Shown here in pieces: positions 35,646 to 47,520 of a DNA stretch of 64,000 bases. Under the pieces are notes generated by a model, which was given only the letters and a program-made list of their open reading frames with translations, did no database searches and was not told the DNA's origin. The position numbers were made by a program, and so were the translations under genes. The DNA comes from Pardosa pseudoannulata (Eukaryota > Arthropoda > Arachnida > Araneae > Lycosidae). Positions within the stretch are counted from its first letter, which is position 1; every line of letters starts with the position of its first letter. The DNA is taken from contig CM063504.1 in the NCBI GenBank assembly GCA_032207245.1, positions 23,168,491 to 23,232,490 of the forward strand. The letters run 5' to 3'.

Positions 35646-36595
35646 GTTTATTTCAGGGTTGTAATATTGACCGGTCAAAACTTATTTTGACCAGGACACT
35701 GGTTTGGTTTGGAGCACTACGGTCTACTTTTTGCAACACGAGGGCTAATGAGACCGGGACCTACTGCTTAAAGCCGATTCCGAACGGCTACGAACATCCA
35801 TGCCACAGTGGGATTCGAACCCACGAACTCCGGTTCCGAAGGCCAGCACCCTGACCATTCGGCCATCGTTCGGAGGACACTGGATAAAAGTGGTTTTAAC
35901 CGCCCAAAACTGGTAAAAAAATGGTCAGAAATGAACAGAAATGTTAAAAATAGTTTTAAATGGTCTTAATTTTAATATATAAAATCTTTTGTAATTAGAA
36001 GTAACTTTTAATAAGATGCAAAAATAGTAGTGCAGTTAAAAAAAATATTACACTAACAAGCTCATGAGATTTAACATGCTTATACAGTATGTTAAGAATG
36101 TTTGAATTTTAAAAATGAATCATGTACATGCAATTGTAAAATTGTAATCCAGTTGTAGTAAAGAACATAAAACATGAGTTGAAGTTAAAAACATAAGTTG
36201 TAGTTAAGAGCATAAATTTTAAAATTAAAACAAATAACATGACATTTTAAAATTAAAAATGTTATTAATTTAAAACTTTTTACTTATAACCGTTTTTTTA
36301 ATTCAACATAAATTACATATAAAACACCTTGTATGAAAAAAAAAAAAAAAGTAAAACTTTTTTTTTTTTTGTATCTTGGTGTTATGTTATATTTGTTTTT
36401 TGCTGGTGTTATTTATACTATGACATTTTTAACAAATGTAACTTGCCTTTATCACATGATAGTAAACTATGTCCGATTAGTATTAAATATATTGAAAAGT
36501 GAATTACTAAACTGGTCAAAATTAATATTGGTCAGGACCGTTAAAACCACTGGTTTAAATTCCCATGGTTAAAACCAATACAATCTAATTTATTT
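35646..36595. mobile_element. Degenerate hAT-like element hosting a SINE
   Basis: The left terminus CAGGGTTGTAATATTGACC starts at 35654. The right end, reverse-complemented, reads TAGATTGTATTGG. Subterminal words GACCGGTCAAAAC, GGTTTTAACC, AACTGGTCAAAA and GGTTAAAACC recur near both ends in opposite orientations. Flanks GTTTATTT (35646-35653) and ATTTATTT (36588-36595) match at 7 of 8, fitting an 8-bp hAT target duplication. The interior is AT-rich with homopolymers. The frame at 36333-36572 is not recognisably a transposase. Confidence 0.5.
35693..35883 (-). mobile_element. tRNA-derived SINE, copy 3, nested in the hAT-like element
   Basis: The body is 35703-35873, flanked by the perfect 10-mer AGGACACTGG at 35693-35702 and 35874-35883. 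On the minus strand the A box (TGGCCGAATGG) and B box (GGTTCGAATCC) are present, and the 3' tail is a single CCAAACC. The insertion splits the subterminal region of the surrounding element, so it is younger than that element. Confidence 0.93.
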
Positions 36596-38695
36596 AAAAA
36601 ATCAAAATAATGAAGAAGGTAATATAAAAGAATAAGCATGCCGTTTAAATTAAAGTAGTAGATATATTTCATTTAGTTGAAAATACTGCGGTGTTTATAA
36701 GTTTAAGATATAAAGTCGGAATGCTCAGTTAAGTAAGCTTTGGATTAAAGAGAATTCTCCCAAATCCAAGATTTTATCACAAACTATGAAATCTCCATAA
36801 TCTATAGAATGCTTCATGAAAGGAAATATCTAAGCAAACCATTTATTGACATTCACAAAAAAAACTCACTCTTTAGTAATTTTCCAAAACACACATTCAC
36901 ACACACAAAAAAAAGGAATTAGAAAAAAGCAAACCTTTTCACCCAGTTACACAATCGATTCCGTTCCCTTGCAAAACTAAATCAATTGTTGCCATTCGGG
37001 TACTCGTAAAAATAGTAATATCCGTGCCCTAAGGTGAGCATTATACTGCAAGGCTTTCTCATTGCCAGTTCCGCATTTGATAATGACCACTTTGTTTCTA
37101 AGGGGCAATTTTGAGAAATGAACGACTGTGAAAAACCACAAAATTGAGGGTTACTTTTTTTTTTTCTAGGATCAGTCTATGAAAGTCAGAACTATGTTGT
37201 TTATTAGCTATAACGCATGCGCGAAGGAAGAAACATCACATGATTCAAATCAAATAAGATTAGGTATGTAATATTACGATTTAGTAAAAAGGAAAAAAAC
37301 TATGACTCTTTTACGCATGACAAAAGTGTTTATAATTTAGATTTTGAAAGCGTTAAAATGAATTTATTTAGTGTGGAAAAGTATTACTATTAAGCGAATT
37401 TACATCTAATTTTTTATTCTAGAAAAAATAATTATACAAATATTTATATTACTTATATCATGAACTATTGATTTCAAGCTCAATATGCAATATTTAATTT
37501 AATTTGAATAAAAGTAAAAGAATCTATCCACATTTCAAAATTTTAACTGATTTTAAGAGTAAATAATTTAATAGGGAAAGTATATTTCGTAAACATTTAT
37601 CTATGTCAAATATAATTTAATATTCTATTATAAAAATGGTTATAACAAAATTTTAATTCATTTAAATTCTATTCGTATACTTTAATTTGGGCTATTACCC
37701 AATGATTGATTAACCAAAATTTTAACGTCTCTTATTATATCCCATAAATTTATTCATTATATCCCATAAACATAGATCTATTTTGATTGACACTAGCACT
37801 TTGCAGTTATCTCACAATAAAGAAATATCTTATATTTCCCAACCTGAATCAAGAACTGATAATTATTACTTCATGTAAAATGTATCGAATTTATAAGTAT
37901 CATTCGACTACAGTTAGTCTTCCCCTTCTGAGAATAAAGTAAAATGTATCATCTGCCACATCATTCTTCAGGCACCCACATTCGAGGAAGAAACAGAATG
38001 GCGTCTCGTTCGTTGAACCGATTTTCATTGACCTTCTCGCCAAAAATCCCTTCACTCGGACAGAATTCTTGAACACCCCGCACCGTTATTAATCTCCCGA
38101 TATGACCGAAAGAGCAGTTAAGAAAAAATAAATCTCAAAAAGATAACTCGAGAGCCTCTAAGACATTTTAAAAGGTGAAGAGTTCTTGATTATAATTTTT
38201 TTTCTGCTCAATTATTATTAAGATGAGAGAGAAAGAAAAAATGAAGAAGGTCTAAAATTAAAAATATTTTTCACTTCATTTTCTATTAAAAGAAATTGTA
38301 TTGTTGAAAATTCGCAACACAATATAAAATATGTTTTTTTTTATTCATTTCTGAAAGGGTGTAATAAGGTAAAGTTTCAGTGCTTATAGATTATTTTCAA
38401 CTTACATTTATTTTTTATTTAATTCTGTGTTAATGTATTGCCAACTGTTTAATGATGTGGGAGATAAATGTAAAAATTTTAAAGGAATATTTAAAATATC
38501 TAAGTATAAATGGAAACATGTTTTACGGTAAAGTAGCTTATTAGACACAGTTTTAAAATACTTTTGTTATTATTACATTAAATTTCCTTAGAGAGTTACT
38601 ACTAAACTATGTCTTAATATACTGAGAATTATTCAACGATTACAGAGAATATTAAAAATTGAGATATTTTGTATAATATATTAAATCCCCTAATA
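36596..38695. other. AT-rich non-coding DNA with a balanced patch
   Basis: The segment 37915-38110 has conspicuously balanced composition (for example GGCGTCTCGTTCGTTGAACC) and no long frame. It is a candidate conserved non-coding element or short untranslated exon. The rest is featureless. Confidence 0.4.
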
Positions 38696-38765
38696 CAGGG
38701 ATGGGCAAACTACGGCCCGCCGGAAGGTTTTATCCGGCCCACGGATATAATTTTAAGATGCCGGT

Positions 38766-38976
38766 CCGAGGCAAATTAGGTTTGGTTTGGTTTGGTTTGG
38801 AGTGCTACGGTCTACTTTTTGCAACACGAGGGACTAATGAGACCGAGACCTACAGCTTAAAGCCGATTCCTAACGGCTACGAACATCCATGGCACAGTGG
38901 GATTCGAACCTACGAACTCCGGTACCGAAGGCCAGCACCCTAACCAATCGGCCATCGTTCGGCCCGAGGCAAATTA
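38766..38976 (-). mobile_element. tRNA-derived SINE, copy 4, nested in hAT copy A
   Basis: The body is 38779-38963, flanked by the perfect 13-mer CCGAGGCAAATTA at 38766-38778 and 38964-38976. This is the best-preserved tail: four CCAAA units on the minus strand. The A box TGGCCGATTGG is intact, while the B box reads GGTTCGAATCC with one change just 5' of it (GTAGGTTCG). The paralogous hAT copy B at about 52653 carries the uninterrupted CCGAGGCAAATTAAAAG, which is the pre-insertion sequence. Confidence 0.96.
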
Positions 38977-39068
38977 AAAGAAATATATATTTATACATTA
39001 TATATCCATCTCCTTTTCTACTTTGCTTAAATATTATATCCCAAATTTATTATCTCACGCCCAGAAGA

Positions 39069-39254
39069 TCAGCGGTATATTTGCTTCTTATATGTGAACA
39101 AGTGTTTTCAACTTTGAACCTTAGAAAGAATAATTTCAGAAGTAGACTGACAGATGAGCATTTAGCCTCGTTCCTTAAAATCAGTACATCTCACTTCGAA
39201 CCTCAGTATAAGGAACTTTTAAAAATGAAATCGCAATTTCATTCATCTCATTAA
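39069..39254 (+). pseudogene. hAT transposase C-terminal fragment, copy A
   Basis: The open frame ending at the TAA at 39252-39254 encodes CEQVFSTLNLRKNNFRSRLT followed by a D/N-EHLASFLKIS segment, the C-terminal dimerisation region of hAT transposases of the group that also gave rise to domesticated GTF2IRD2- and EPM2AIP1-like genes. About 61 residues of the usual 600 or so remain. The BED finger and catalytic core were lost before amplification, because copy B has the same deletion. Copies A and B differ by only a few residues and share the same stop, so the element was moved by a transposase supplied in trans. Confidence 0.8.
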
Positions 39255-39381
39255 CGTATTTAAACCGTTAGGTACTTGTATATTGTTTTTAAAATTTTTA
39301 GAAAAATTTATCTTGGTCGATAAACTTATTTTCTTTCGATTTTTGGCCCACGGCCGAAAAAGTTTGTCCATTCCTGCCCTG

Positions 39382-39693
39382 ATGCATATAAGAACATAAA
39401 ACACTAACATCATGTTTATTTACAAAATGATTTTAAAGCCTTGATTTAACACGGGTTAGAAGTAATTTAAAATAAATCAAAAGGCAAAGATGAATCTTAC
39501 AAGATATAATTGTGCATTTGCGTGATACGGTTCAACTAAGTAGTTTATGAAGTAAGCCCTTTATTCTGCACTTTTTAAGAGTAGAAAGTGATTCATCTAT
39601 CTTTCTTAAATGCAATTAAATTAAAAGTCGTGAGACATACCCACTGACGCATACGCATATTTCATTACTTCAAACAACGCAATACTTCAGGCC
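39382..39693. other. Non-coding spacer
   Basis: AT-rich. Nothing recognised between hAT copy A and the duplicated exon-like unit. Confidence 0.5.
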
Positions 39694-40168
39694 TACGTAC
39701 GCAGATTATTACCAAGGCAATGGCAAACGCTAATTTTTTTTTGTTTCATTTTCAGTACACCAATGATCTAACGTGGCGTTTCTTTGGCTACGAAATTCTA
39801 CTGCCGTATGATACGTACGATGATCCGCATTACAAGCAAAGTGATGATTTTGATGACGAATACCTTCTGACTGGTTGTCCGAAAATGGACTTTGCTCAAT
39901 GTTACTATTCGAGAACGCAGGCGTATTCTCAACACGTCAGATTTACGTATACAGATTATTACCAAAGCAACGGCAAACGCTAATTTTTTTTTGTTTCATT
40001 TTCAGTATACCAGTGATCTAACGTGACGTTTCTTTGGTTACGAAATCCTACTGTCGTATGATACGTACGATGATCCGCATTACAAGCAAAGTGATGATTT
40101 TGATGACGAATACCTTCTGATTGCAAGTCCGAAAATAGACTTTACACAATGTTACTATTCGAGAATTT
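39694..40168 (+). repeat. Tandem duplication of an exon with its splice acceptor, 250-bp unit
   Basis: Unit 1 (39694-39943) and unit 2 (39944-40168) are about 90 percent identical by eye with an exact 250-bp offset at the landmarks CAGATTATTACCAA, the poly-T acceptor TTTTGTTTCATTTTCAG and GATGATCCGCATTACAAGC. The duplication therefore includes the end of an intron, a 3' splice site and a coding exon. Confidence 0.93.
39756..39983 (+). CDS. Candidate terminal coding exon, acidic Tyr/Asp-rich protein, unrecognised
   Basis: After a textbook acceptor (a T-rich tract ending TTTTCAG, exon from 39756) the frame stays open for 75 codons to a TAA at 39981-39983. The product begins YTNDLTWRFFGYEILLPYDT, continues with a DD-rich acidic stretch and has a two-cysteine motif GCPKMDFAQCYYS near residue 48. 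Composition is far from the local AT-driven background. The last 15 or so codons come from the start of the second duplicated unit, so the original C terminus was probably different. I do not recognise the family. It could be part of a secreted or extracellular protein, judging only by Cys, Tyr and Asp content. No upstream exon was identified. Confidence 0.5.
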   Translation, partial: YTNDLTWRFFGYEILLPYDTYDDPHYKQSDDFDDEYLLTGCPKMDFAQCYYSRTQAYSQHVRFTYTDYYQSNGKR

Positions 40169-40170
40169 AG
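40006..40170 (+). pseudogene. Second, decayed copy of the acidic exon
   Basis: It starts after an equivalent acceptor (AG at 40004-40005). In the frame of the first copy it encodes the same YT.DLT...FGYEILL.YDT core, but the conserved Trp codon TGG is TGA (stop), the first cysteine of the GCP motif is lost (ASP), and the frame ends at a TAG after the CYYSR equivalent at about 40170. The central DPHYKQSDDFDDEYLL stretch is unchanged, indicating a recent duplication that lost constraint in one copy. Confidence 0.6.
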
Positions 40171-42039
<1,869 letters not shown>

Positions 42040-42089
<50 letters not shown>

Positions 42090-42102
42090 CATATATATAT
42101 AC

Positions 42103-42155
<53 letters not shown>

Positions 42156-42215
42156 CATATATATATATACATATACATATATATATATTATACACATACA
42201 TACATATATATATAC

Positions 42216-42246
<31 letters not shown>

Positions 42247-42256
42247 CACACACACA
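42040..42256. repeat. (AT)n with regularly spaced ATAC interruptions, ending in CA repeats
   Basis: AT tracts interrupted by TACATA at 10-16-base spacing, then CATA units and a final (AC)n. Typical of an ageing, interrupted microsatellite. Confidence 0.96.
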
Positions 42257-43826
42257 AAATATGTAATGCCTTAAACTAACGAGGATTGAGTTGTCAAAGT
42301 GGAAACTGTTTCTAATATTAGCAAAATCTATTCACAAACGAAGAAATTAACGTTTGGGCAATTTTGAAGTCGGAGACTCTAACTGGACTGTAATTTTAGT
42401 TCATAATTCAAACTTAGCTGTGTTTTTGCGACATCAACAATTTTATATTTTGTATAAGACCTCCAACGATGGGATCTCGTTTCACTTATACATTTGTATA
42501 CAAGAACTAACAACTTTCACGCTAGCGTTCAATCAAAAAAAAATTGGCGCAGACCCCATATTCGAACACTGGAAAAATCTGAGTTGATTTTAGTTAAATA
42601 CAAGATTTGTTTTAAAAAATGCATCTTTGATAACGCATTGATCAAGACAACTAGATTTGTATTTTACTACATTACCCACACGCTTGTGGGCGTGTGTAAT
42701 GCATACACAAACAGAAAAAAAATATCTTAGTTAATATATGAGATACAAGAAATGATTATCTGTCAATGAATACGAGCAGCCTATAGAGGTAATGCATTGA
42801 ACCGCGTGAAACTATGCTTCTGTTTACACAAATGCCACGAGAGTTACATTTCCCCCCTCACCAAATCATCTCATTATTTTCTCCTTGTAACTACATAAAT
42901 GATTTGAGCAGTTAACGAGCTCTTATTTATCGCTGAAAAACTGAGGTTTTTCTTTACAGGTCATAAGTCATAACTCAACGCAGTAATAGGGTGAGACATG
43001 CTTGAATAAATTATAAAGCCCAACGGATGCGATGCCAGAATACTTGAACAAACTTAATGAACGGAAATATTGGTCATAAAAACAGCGTCCATTTCGAAAT
43101 CCATCGCGACTTGTTCGGGACTGAATGCAAGGAAAGTAACAGTGTCCGACCTACGCACTCCCCTCCTACGTAGAGTGAGGAGAAGTTACGTGCCCCGTGG
43201 CATAAAAATATGAATGGTTTTCTTATTCATGATCAATAAATATAATATTCATAGAGTATGTTCGACAACTTTGGTGTTACATGTCAAACTTATGGCGATA
43301 TATGGCTTCTAGTTAAATTAACAGATATAGGATGTAACCTATTAATTTGAATTTGACCCCATGTATCTTTTTCACACTTCGTTGAGTGCATCGTATTATA
43401 TATGATGAATTATTAGAAAAAAGATATATTAAATAAAATGGATCACATCTGACCCTTATAAAGTTTTATTATTTAAATAGCATTTCTTGTACAATTTTTT
43501 TTTTTACTGACATATATTTCCTTATTTTACTACTGAATATTTATTATTCAATGAATACAATTTTTATCCGCATTTTAAATTATTAGTTTTTATCCTTTTA
43601 AATTTTGCGGGTTCATTGGTTTTAGAAGAGGTCAATTTTTCTTTCCCTTTTGTAACATTTTATTCACAACAATTTTAATATTTTCTTTCCTTTATCTATG
43701 TTCCTTTATTTCTGTTCGAAATAAATTAAGTGCTTTAATTTATTTTGAAAAGTTGCCTTAATTCGCTTTTATTAGTTTGAGGACTAGCTCCTATCCTCCC
43801 TTCTACTTTTTTTTCAACCTCTTAAG
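42257..43826. other. Non-coding DNA
   Basis: The segment 43020-43200 is balanced in composition (for example CCTCCTACGTAGAGTGAGGA) without an open frame. Overlapping plus frames at 42354-42730 are unrecognised. No gene supported. Confidence 0.4.
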
Positions 43827-44140
43827 ACCCATTTGACGACTGACATTCCTTGTATATGCTTTGTCTAAGTTACAATTGACGACTCTGACAAATCAACAAT
43901 ATTAACACTATATCAACTTTAACAAATGTACGTTTTTTATTTTTTACTTAAATATTGTTAAAACTACATATGTCCATGAAGAATTTCTTTAAGAAAATCT
44001 ATTGCCTGTACATACTATCCATATATCAACACATTAAATATGTTCCCATTGTAAAAAAAAAGAATCTTAACTGTCATCCTCCTACGTTTGACGACTGAGA
44101 TTAGCCATGTGCTTGTATTGCCTAAGTTACAGATTAATAG
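43827..44140. repeat. Diverged direct repeat, about 258-bp offset
   Basis: TTTGACGACTGACATT...TGCTTTGTCTAAGTTACA (about 43831-43874) recurs diverged as TTTGACGACTGAGATT...GCTTGTATTGCCTAAGTTACA (about 44089-44132). The intervening sequence is AT-rich. Confidence 0.6.
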
Positions 44141-44277
44141 TCTATTTTGCCATTCAAATCTTCTTTATTTCGTGCATCCATAAATTAAATCCTTTCAAAA
44201 CTTTCAACTAGTACTCTAACAAAGTTTGACAGGAGGATATAATATCGTTATATTATAGGGGATATAATATCGTTTAT

Positions 44278-45025
44278 ATCGCGATCTTAAAGGAAAACCC
44301 ACGAAATCTGAGGGACAGCCATTTTATTAAATAATGAGTTAATTTTCTTCTGTAGTTCGATACTACTATATTACTACTATATTACAACTATAGTTCGGAT
44401 GTAGTTAGTTTTATGTACATAATTCATAAAAAATGAAAGAATTAATTATTAAAGATAAAACATCAATAATAAAATAGGACAAATACTGCAGTATATCAGA
44501 AATCTCTCTTCTTCAATTTAAGATATTTTAGCTTTGTAGACCAAACAAACTATAAACAGCCATTCCTAGAATGTGCATAAAATAAATTTGCTTTATAAAG
44601 TGCGTACTAACAAAAATAATTATTCTAATTTAAAGCATAACGTTATAGCATAATAACATTAACATTATATAAACATTATAGCATAACGTTTACCTTCAAA
44701 ATAAGAGTGGTTTAGTCCACATCGACGTTTGAAGAATTTTATTTTTAAGTGAAGTTACACGTTTATTAATAAACATTGATATCCTACGTAACAGGAGGGA
44801 TTTTGAACAACAAAGTAATACGAAAAAAATCACATTTTAAGACACTGGGAATAAAATTAAGCTTTCATGTGGTCTAAAAATGTTAGAATATTTTAAAATG
44901 TCATTAAAAACAAAGCATGTGCCTAAAGACAATTTAGAACGACACTAAAAACAAAGAGAAAATCTATTAGGAATCTGTTTAAATCCAATCATTTGGTTAG
45001 AAATTTACAACTATACGTATATTTT

Positions 45026-45065
<40 letters not shown>

Positions 45066-45300
45066 CATCCACATATTTTAAAAATACTGTAGTCATCACT
45101 GTAAAGCAATTATTAAATGTAATAGCCGTGTAGATTAATGCAGACGTTTACTTACAAAAACACGTTTTATTTAGAACATCAGATGACATTAAACACACAA
45201 ATCACCGTAGGGAAAAAAAACACAGAAATATTTTTATATAATTTACATCGCGATCTTAAAGGAAAAAGCCACGAAATCTGTGTTTCATCCCTTTTATTAA
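44278..45300. repeat. Direct repeat pair of about 53 bp, 969 bp apart
   Basis: ATCGCGATCTTAAAGGAAAA, then CCACGAAATCTG and TTTTATTAA, at 44278-44330, recurs at 45247-45300 with a few changes. The spacing and the unrelated interior suggest two partial copies of a dispersed element or the ends of one. No coding sequence identified between them. Confidence 0.7.
45029..45064. repeat. (TA)n microsatellite
   Basis: A pure TA tract of 36 bases. Confidence 0.95.
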
Positions 45301-46195
45301 TTCCTGGAGCCACACCCCTTCCAATAGTTATGTCATTCCGGTAACCAATCACGTCCCTTTAATTACTTCTAGTTTATTCTAGATGATATAGTACCTTATA
45401 ATGAGCGGGAAAAATGAATCAATGAGGCATCAATTCTAAATTGAAGGAGCCAGGAAATTAGTGTTCGCCGCCATTATTATGAAAAATGTTCTTTAGAATT
45501 TGTCAATAGGAAATCTAAATTTTCAATGAAAAACAGAAAACATTAAGTTAGCATTTTACTTTAATAGAATTTTATTATTACATATATATGATTACGATTT
45601 TTTAGCTTTGTATAAAAGTGTAACTGCACAGCTGATATTTAACCGCGAGATAGCACATTAAAAACAAAAATTATGATTGGGTTTTACTACTTGTTGAAGT
45701 AATGAGAAAAAAAGAAATCCGACATACTCGATTTTTCAATAGGCAGGCAGACAGATTAATCGGTTTGCCTATCTATGGGGATAAGCGATATCAGTAATGA
45801 TCAATAACACTTCACAAATTTTTTAAATAAATAACTACATCAGGAAGGTACAAAATTAATTTATTCATAAGACAATTTGGTTTTGAATCTGTCAGTAATT
45901 GGTTATCGAAAAAGAGTATCTTATCACCTATCAACCAATAATCTTATAAATATGTATCAGTGGCAGTCAATTTGTTAAGAGATGCGCACGGATGATCAAG
46001 CTCTAAATCACCTCCGGGTCTGACAGAAACAGAACAAATTTCTTTTCTTTTTAACAGGCACAATTGTGCCGCATCTCCGTTATTCCTGCATCATGTTTCA
46101 ACCAAATGAACAAAAAGAGAAATTTTTTACGCGAATTAAACAAGTAGGCGACACGCGTCAGCTTTCGATTTGCTTATGAATTATTAAAATACTAT
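45301..46195. other. Non-coding DNA
   Basis: The stretch 45960-46180 is more balanced, with words such as GATGCGCACGGATGATCAAG and CGACACGCGTCAGC, and is closed in all frames. A candidate conserved non-coding element. Otherwise nothing recognised. Confidence 0.4.
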
Positions 46196-47075
46196 CATAT
46201 AACCCGTCATATGACGGGATCAGTAAAATTTTTAATTTTCCAGAATTGTAAAGTACCCTATGAGGCAGGTAAAAAAATGGTTTGTTTTTTGGCTGAGAAT
46301 TATCTGGTACACTCTCAATAATTTGTTTATCTTCATACTCCTCTAAAGTCTCCCGATACTGTGAATGCAGTTTAGAATCACGTTCAATTCATTTAGTCAA
46401 ACACACAAACGAACAAACTTCTTAATTTTCAAAGATATATAACTTAAAAGCTAGATATTTATTAGTCCGTGAAATAGACTCCTAGACTTTTATGAAAAGA
46501 ATTTGTTAATACAAGTGATAAAATTTTCATTGGAACAAAAAATAATCGATGATTAAATTTAAAATTATCACATATGTACCTAATCTATTATTTAAGCCAA
46601 ATATAAAAGAAAATTATTTACCTAATATCTAAGTTCAGAGATAAAACGTATGAAAATAATGCAGACGATATTTAAATAATTTAAAATAAGAAATGATTAA
46701 ATGAGATGGTTAAAGGAATGACGTCATAATGCTAGAAAAAATGTTATTTTTACCTATTTATTACGTGATAAATTGATAAATTTAATAGCCTGCTCTTAAC
46801 CGGGGAAAATAGAGCTTGAAATAATTGCATTAAAGACTCGAAAAGGGGGGAAAGGGGTGTATTTCGAACGTTTTAAAGAAACTGTATTTTTCACTGTGAT
46901 AGGAAGCATATTTATACCAATTCATTTTAGAATCGAATGGATAGTTTAGGAGAAGATAAACCTTAATAGTTTTGAATTTTGCCAACCCTAACTCATCAAG
47001 ATTTCAAAATAGATGCCTCTATGCATTCCAGGGCCAACCGCTTCATAAATTTGTAGACAGACAGACAGATAACTT
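46196..47075 (-). mobile_element. Dispersed repeat containing a BEL/Pao-like pol fragment, copy 2
   Basis: The reverse complement of this block aligns with 21595-22410 throughout, with about 130 bp extra near 46880-47000. Its right edge carries CATTCCAGGGCCAACCGCTT. Its left edge carries the perfect 16-bp palindrome CCCGTCATATGACGGG (46203-46218). Inverted orientation, 24 kb from copy 1. Confidence 0.78.
46198..46382 (-). pseudogene. BEL/Pao-like reverse-transcriptase N-terminal fragment, in frame
   Basis: Read from 46382 leftward, the frame is open and encodes RDSKLHSQYRETLEEYEDKQ, IIESVPDNSQ, then FYLPHRVLYNSGKLKI. The YLPH box preceded by an EY....I..V helix-turn is characteristic of the entry to the BEL/Pao reverse transcriptase. 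The downstream catalytic part is missing. Relative to the copy at 22.2 kb this one retains the frame, so it shows the ancestral reading more clearly, yet it is still only about 60 residues and cannot function. Confidence 0.65.
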
Positions 47076-47520
47076 ATAATTATATAGAGGATGTGCATAA
47101 GAGAAAATGTTTTAGATAAATTTATTTTTATTCGTACCAGATTATCCTGAACGAACGTTAATTTTTTTTTCACTGTTTTAATTTTTTTTCCTAGTTTCAA
47201 GTTTTTTATCGAGTAAATCTATGAACTCCTTAGAATTTACTGATATTTCAATCATCTTTGAAAAACTACTACTTATCCTTACACTGCGCGGTGATGCATA
47301 CATGAATCAAAGTTTCACCCTAAACTATCTTTACTGAAAAATAAATTCAATTTATTTCACATTGGTTTGTATATCAATCAATCTTTTTAACTATTTCATT
47401 CTGATTTTCTTTTCCAGGTGGGAATAATAGATTATTATATATTTGGAATAAACTTATTTTATTGCAAGTGCTACACCTAGATATATATTTAGGTATTACG
47501 CGTGTTCATCACTTTACTAT
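47076..47520. other. Non-coding spacer
   Basis: AT-rich DNA up to the tandem duplication. Nothing recognised. Confidence 0.5.

Larger units (their letters stand above)
38696..39381 (+). mobile_element. Internally deleted hAT element, copy A, with nested SINE
   Basis: The left terminus CAGGGATGGGCAAACTACGG (38696) and the right terminus, reverse complement CAGGGCAGGAATGGACAAAC (from 39381), are inverted repeats. The element aligns along its whole length with copy B at 52590-53060 except for the SINE. It retains the 3' end of a transposase gene. The flanks (CCCTAATA and ATGCATAT) show no surviving 8-bp duplication, suggesting decay or recombination at one border. Confidence 0.9.

Noticed and set aside
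38889..39254. A 121-codon frame as a single gene
   Set aside because: Its first part is SINE sequence and its second part is the hAT C-terminal remnant. The join was created by the SINE insertion.
46198..46382. Functional retroelement or endogenous virus
   Set aside because: Only about 60 codons of the polymerase entry region remain. There is no catalytic motif, gag, protease, integrase or paired LTRs.
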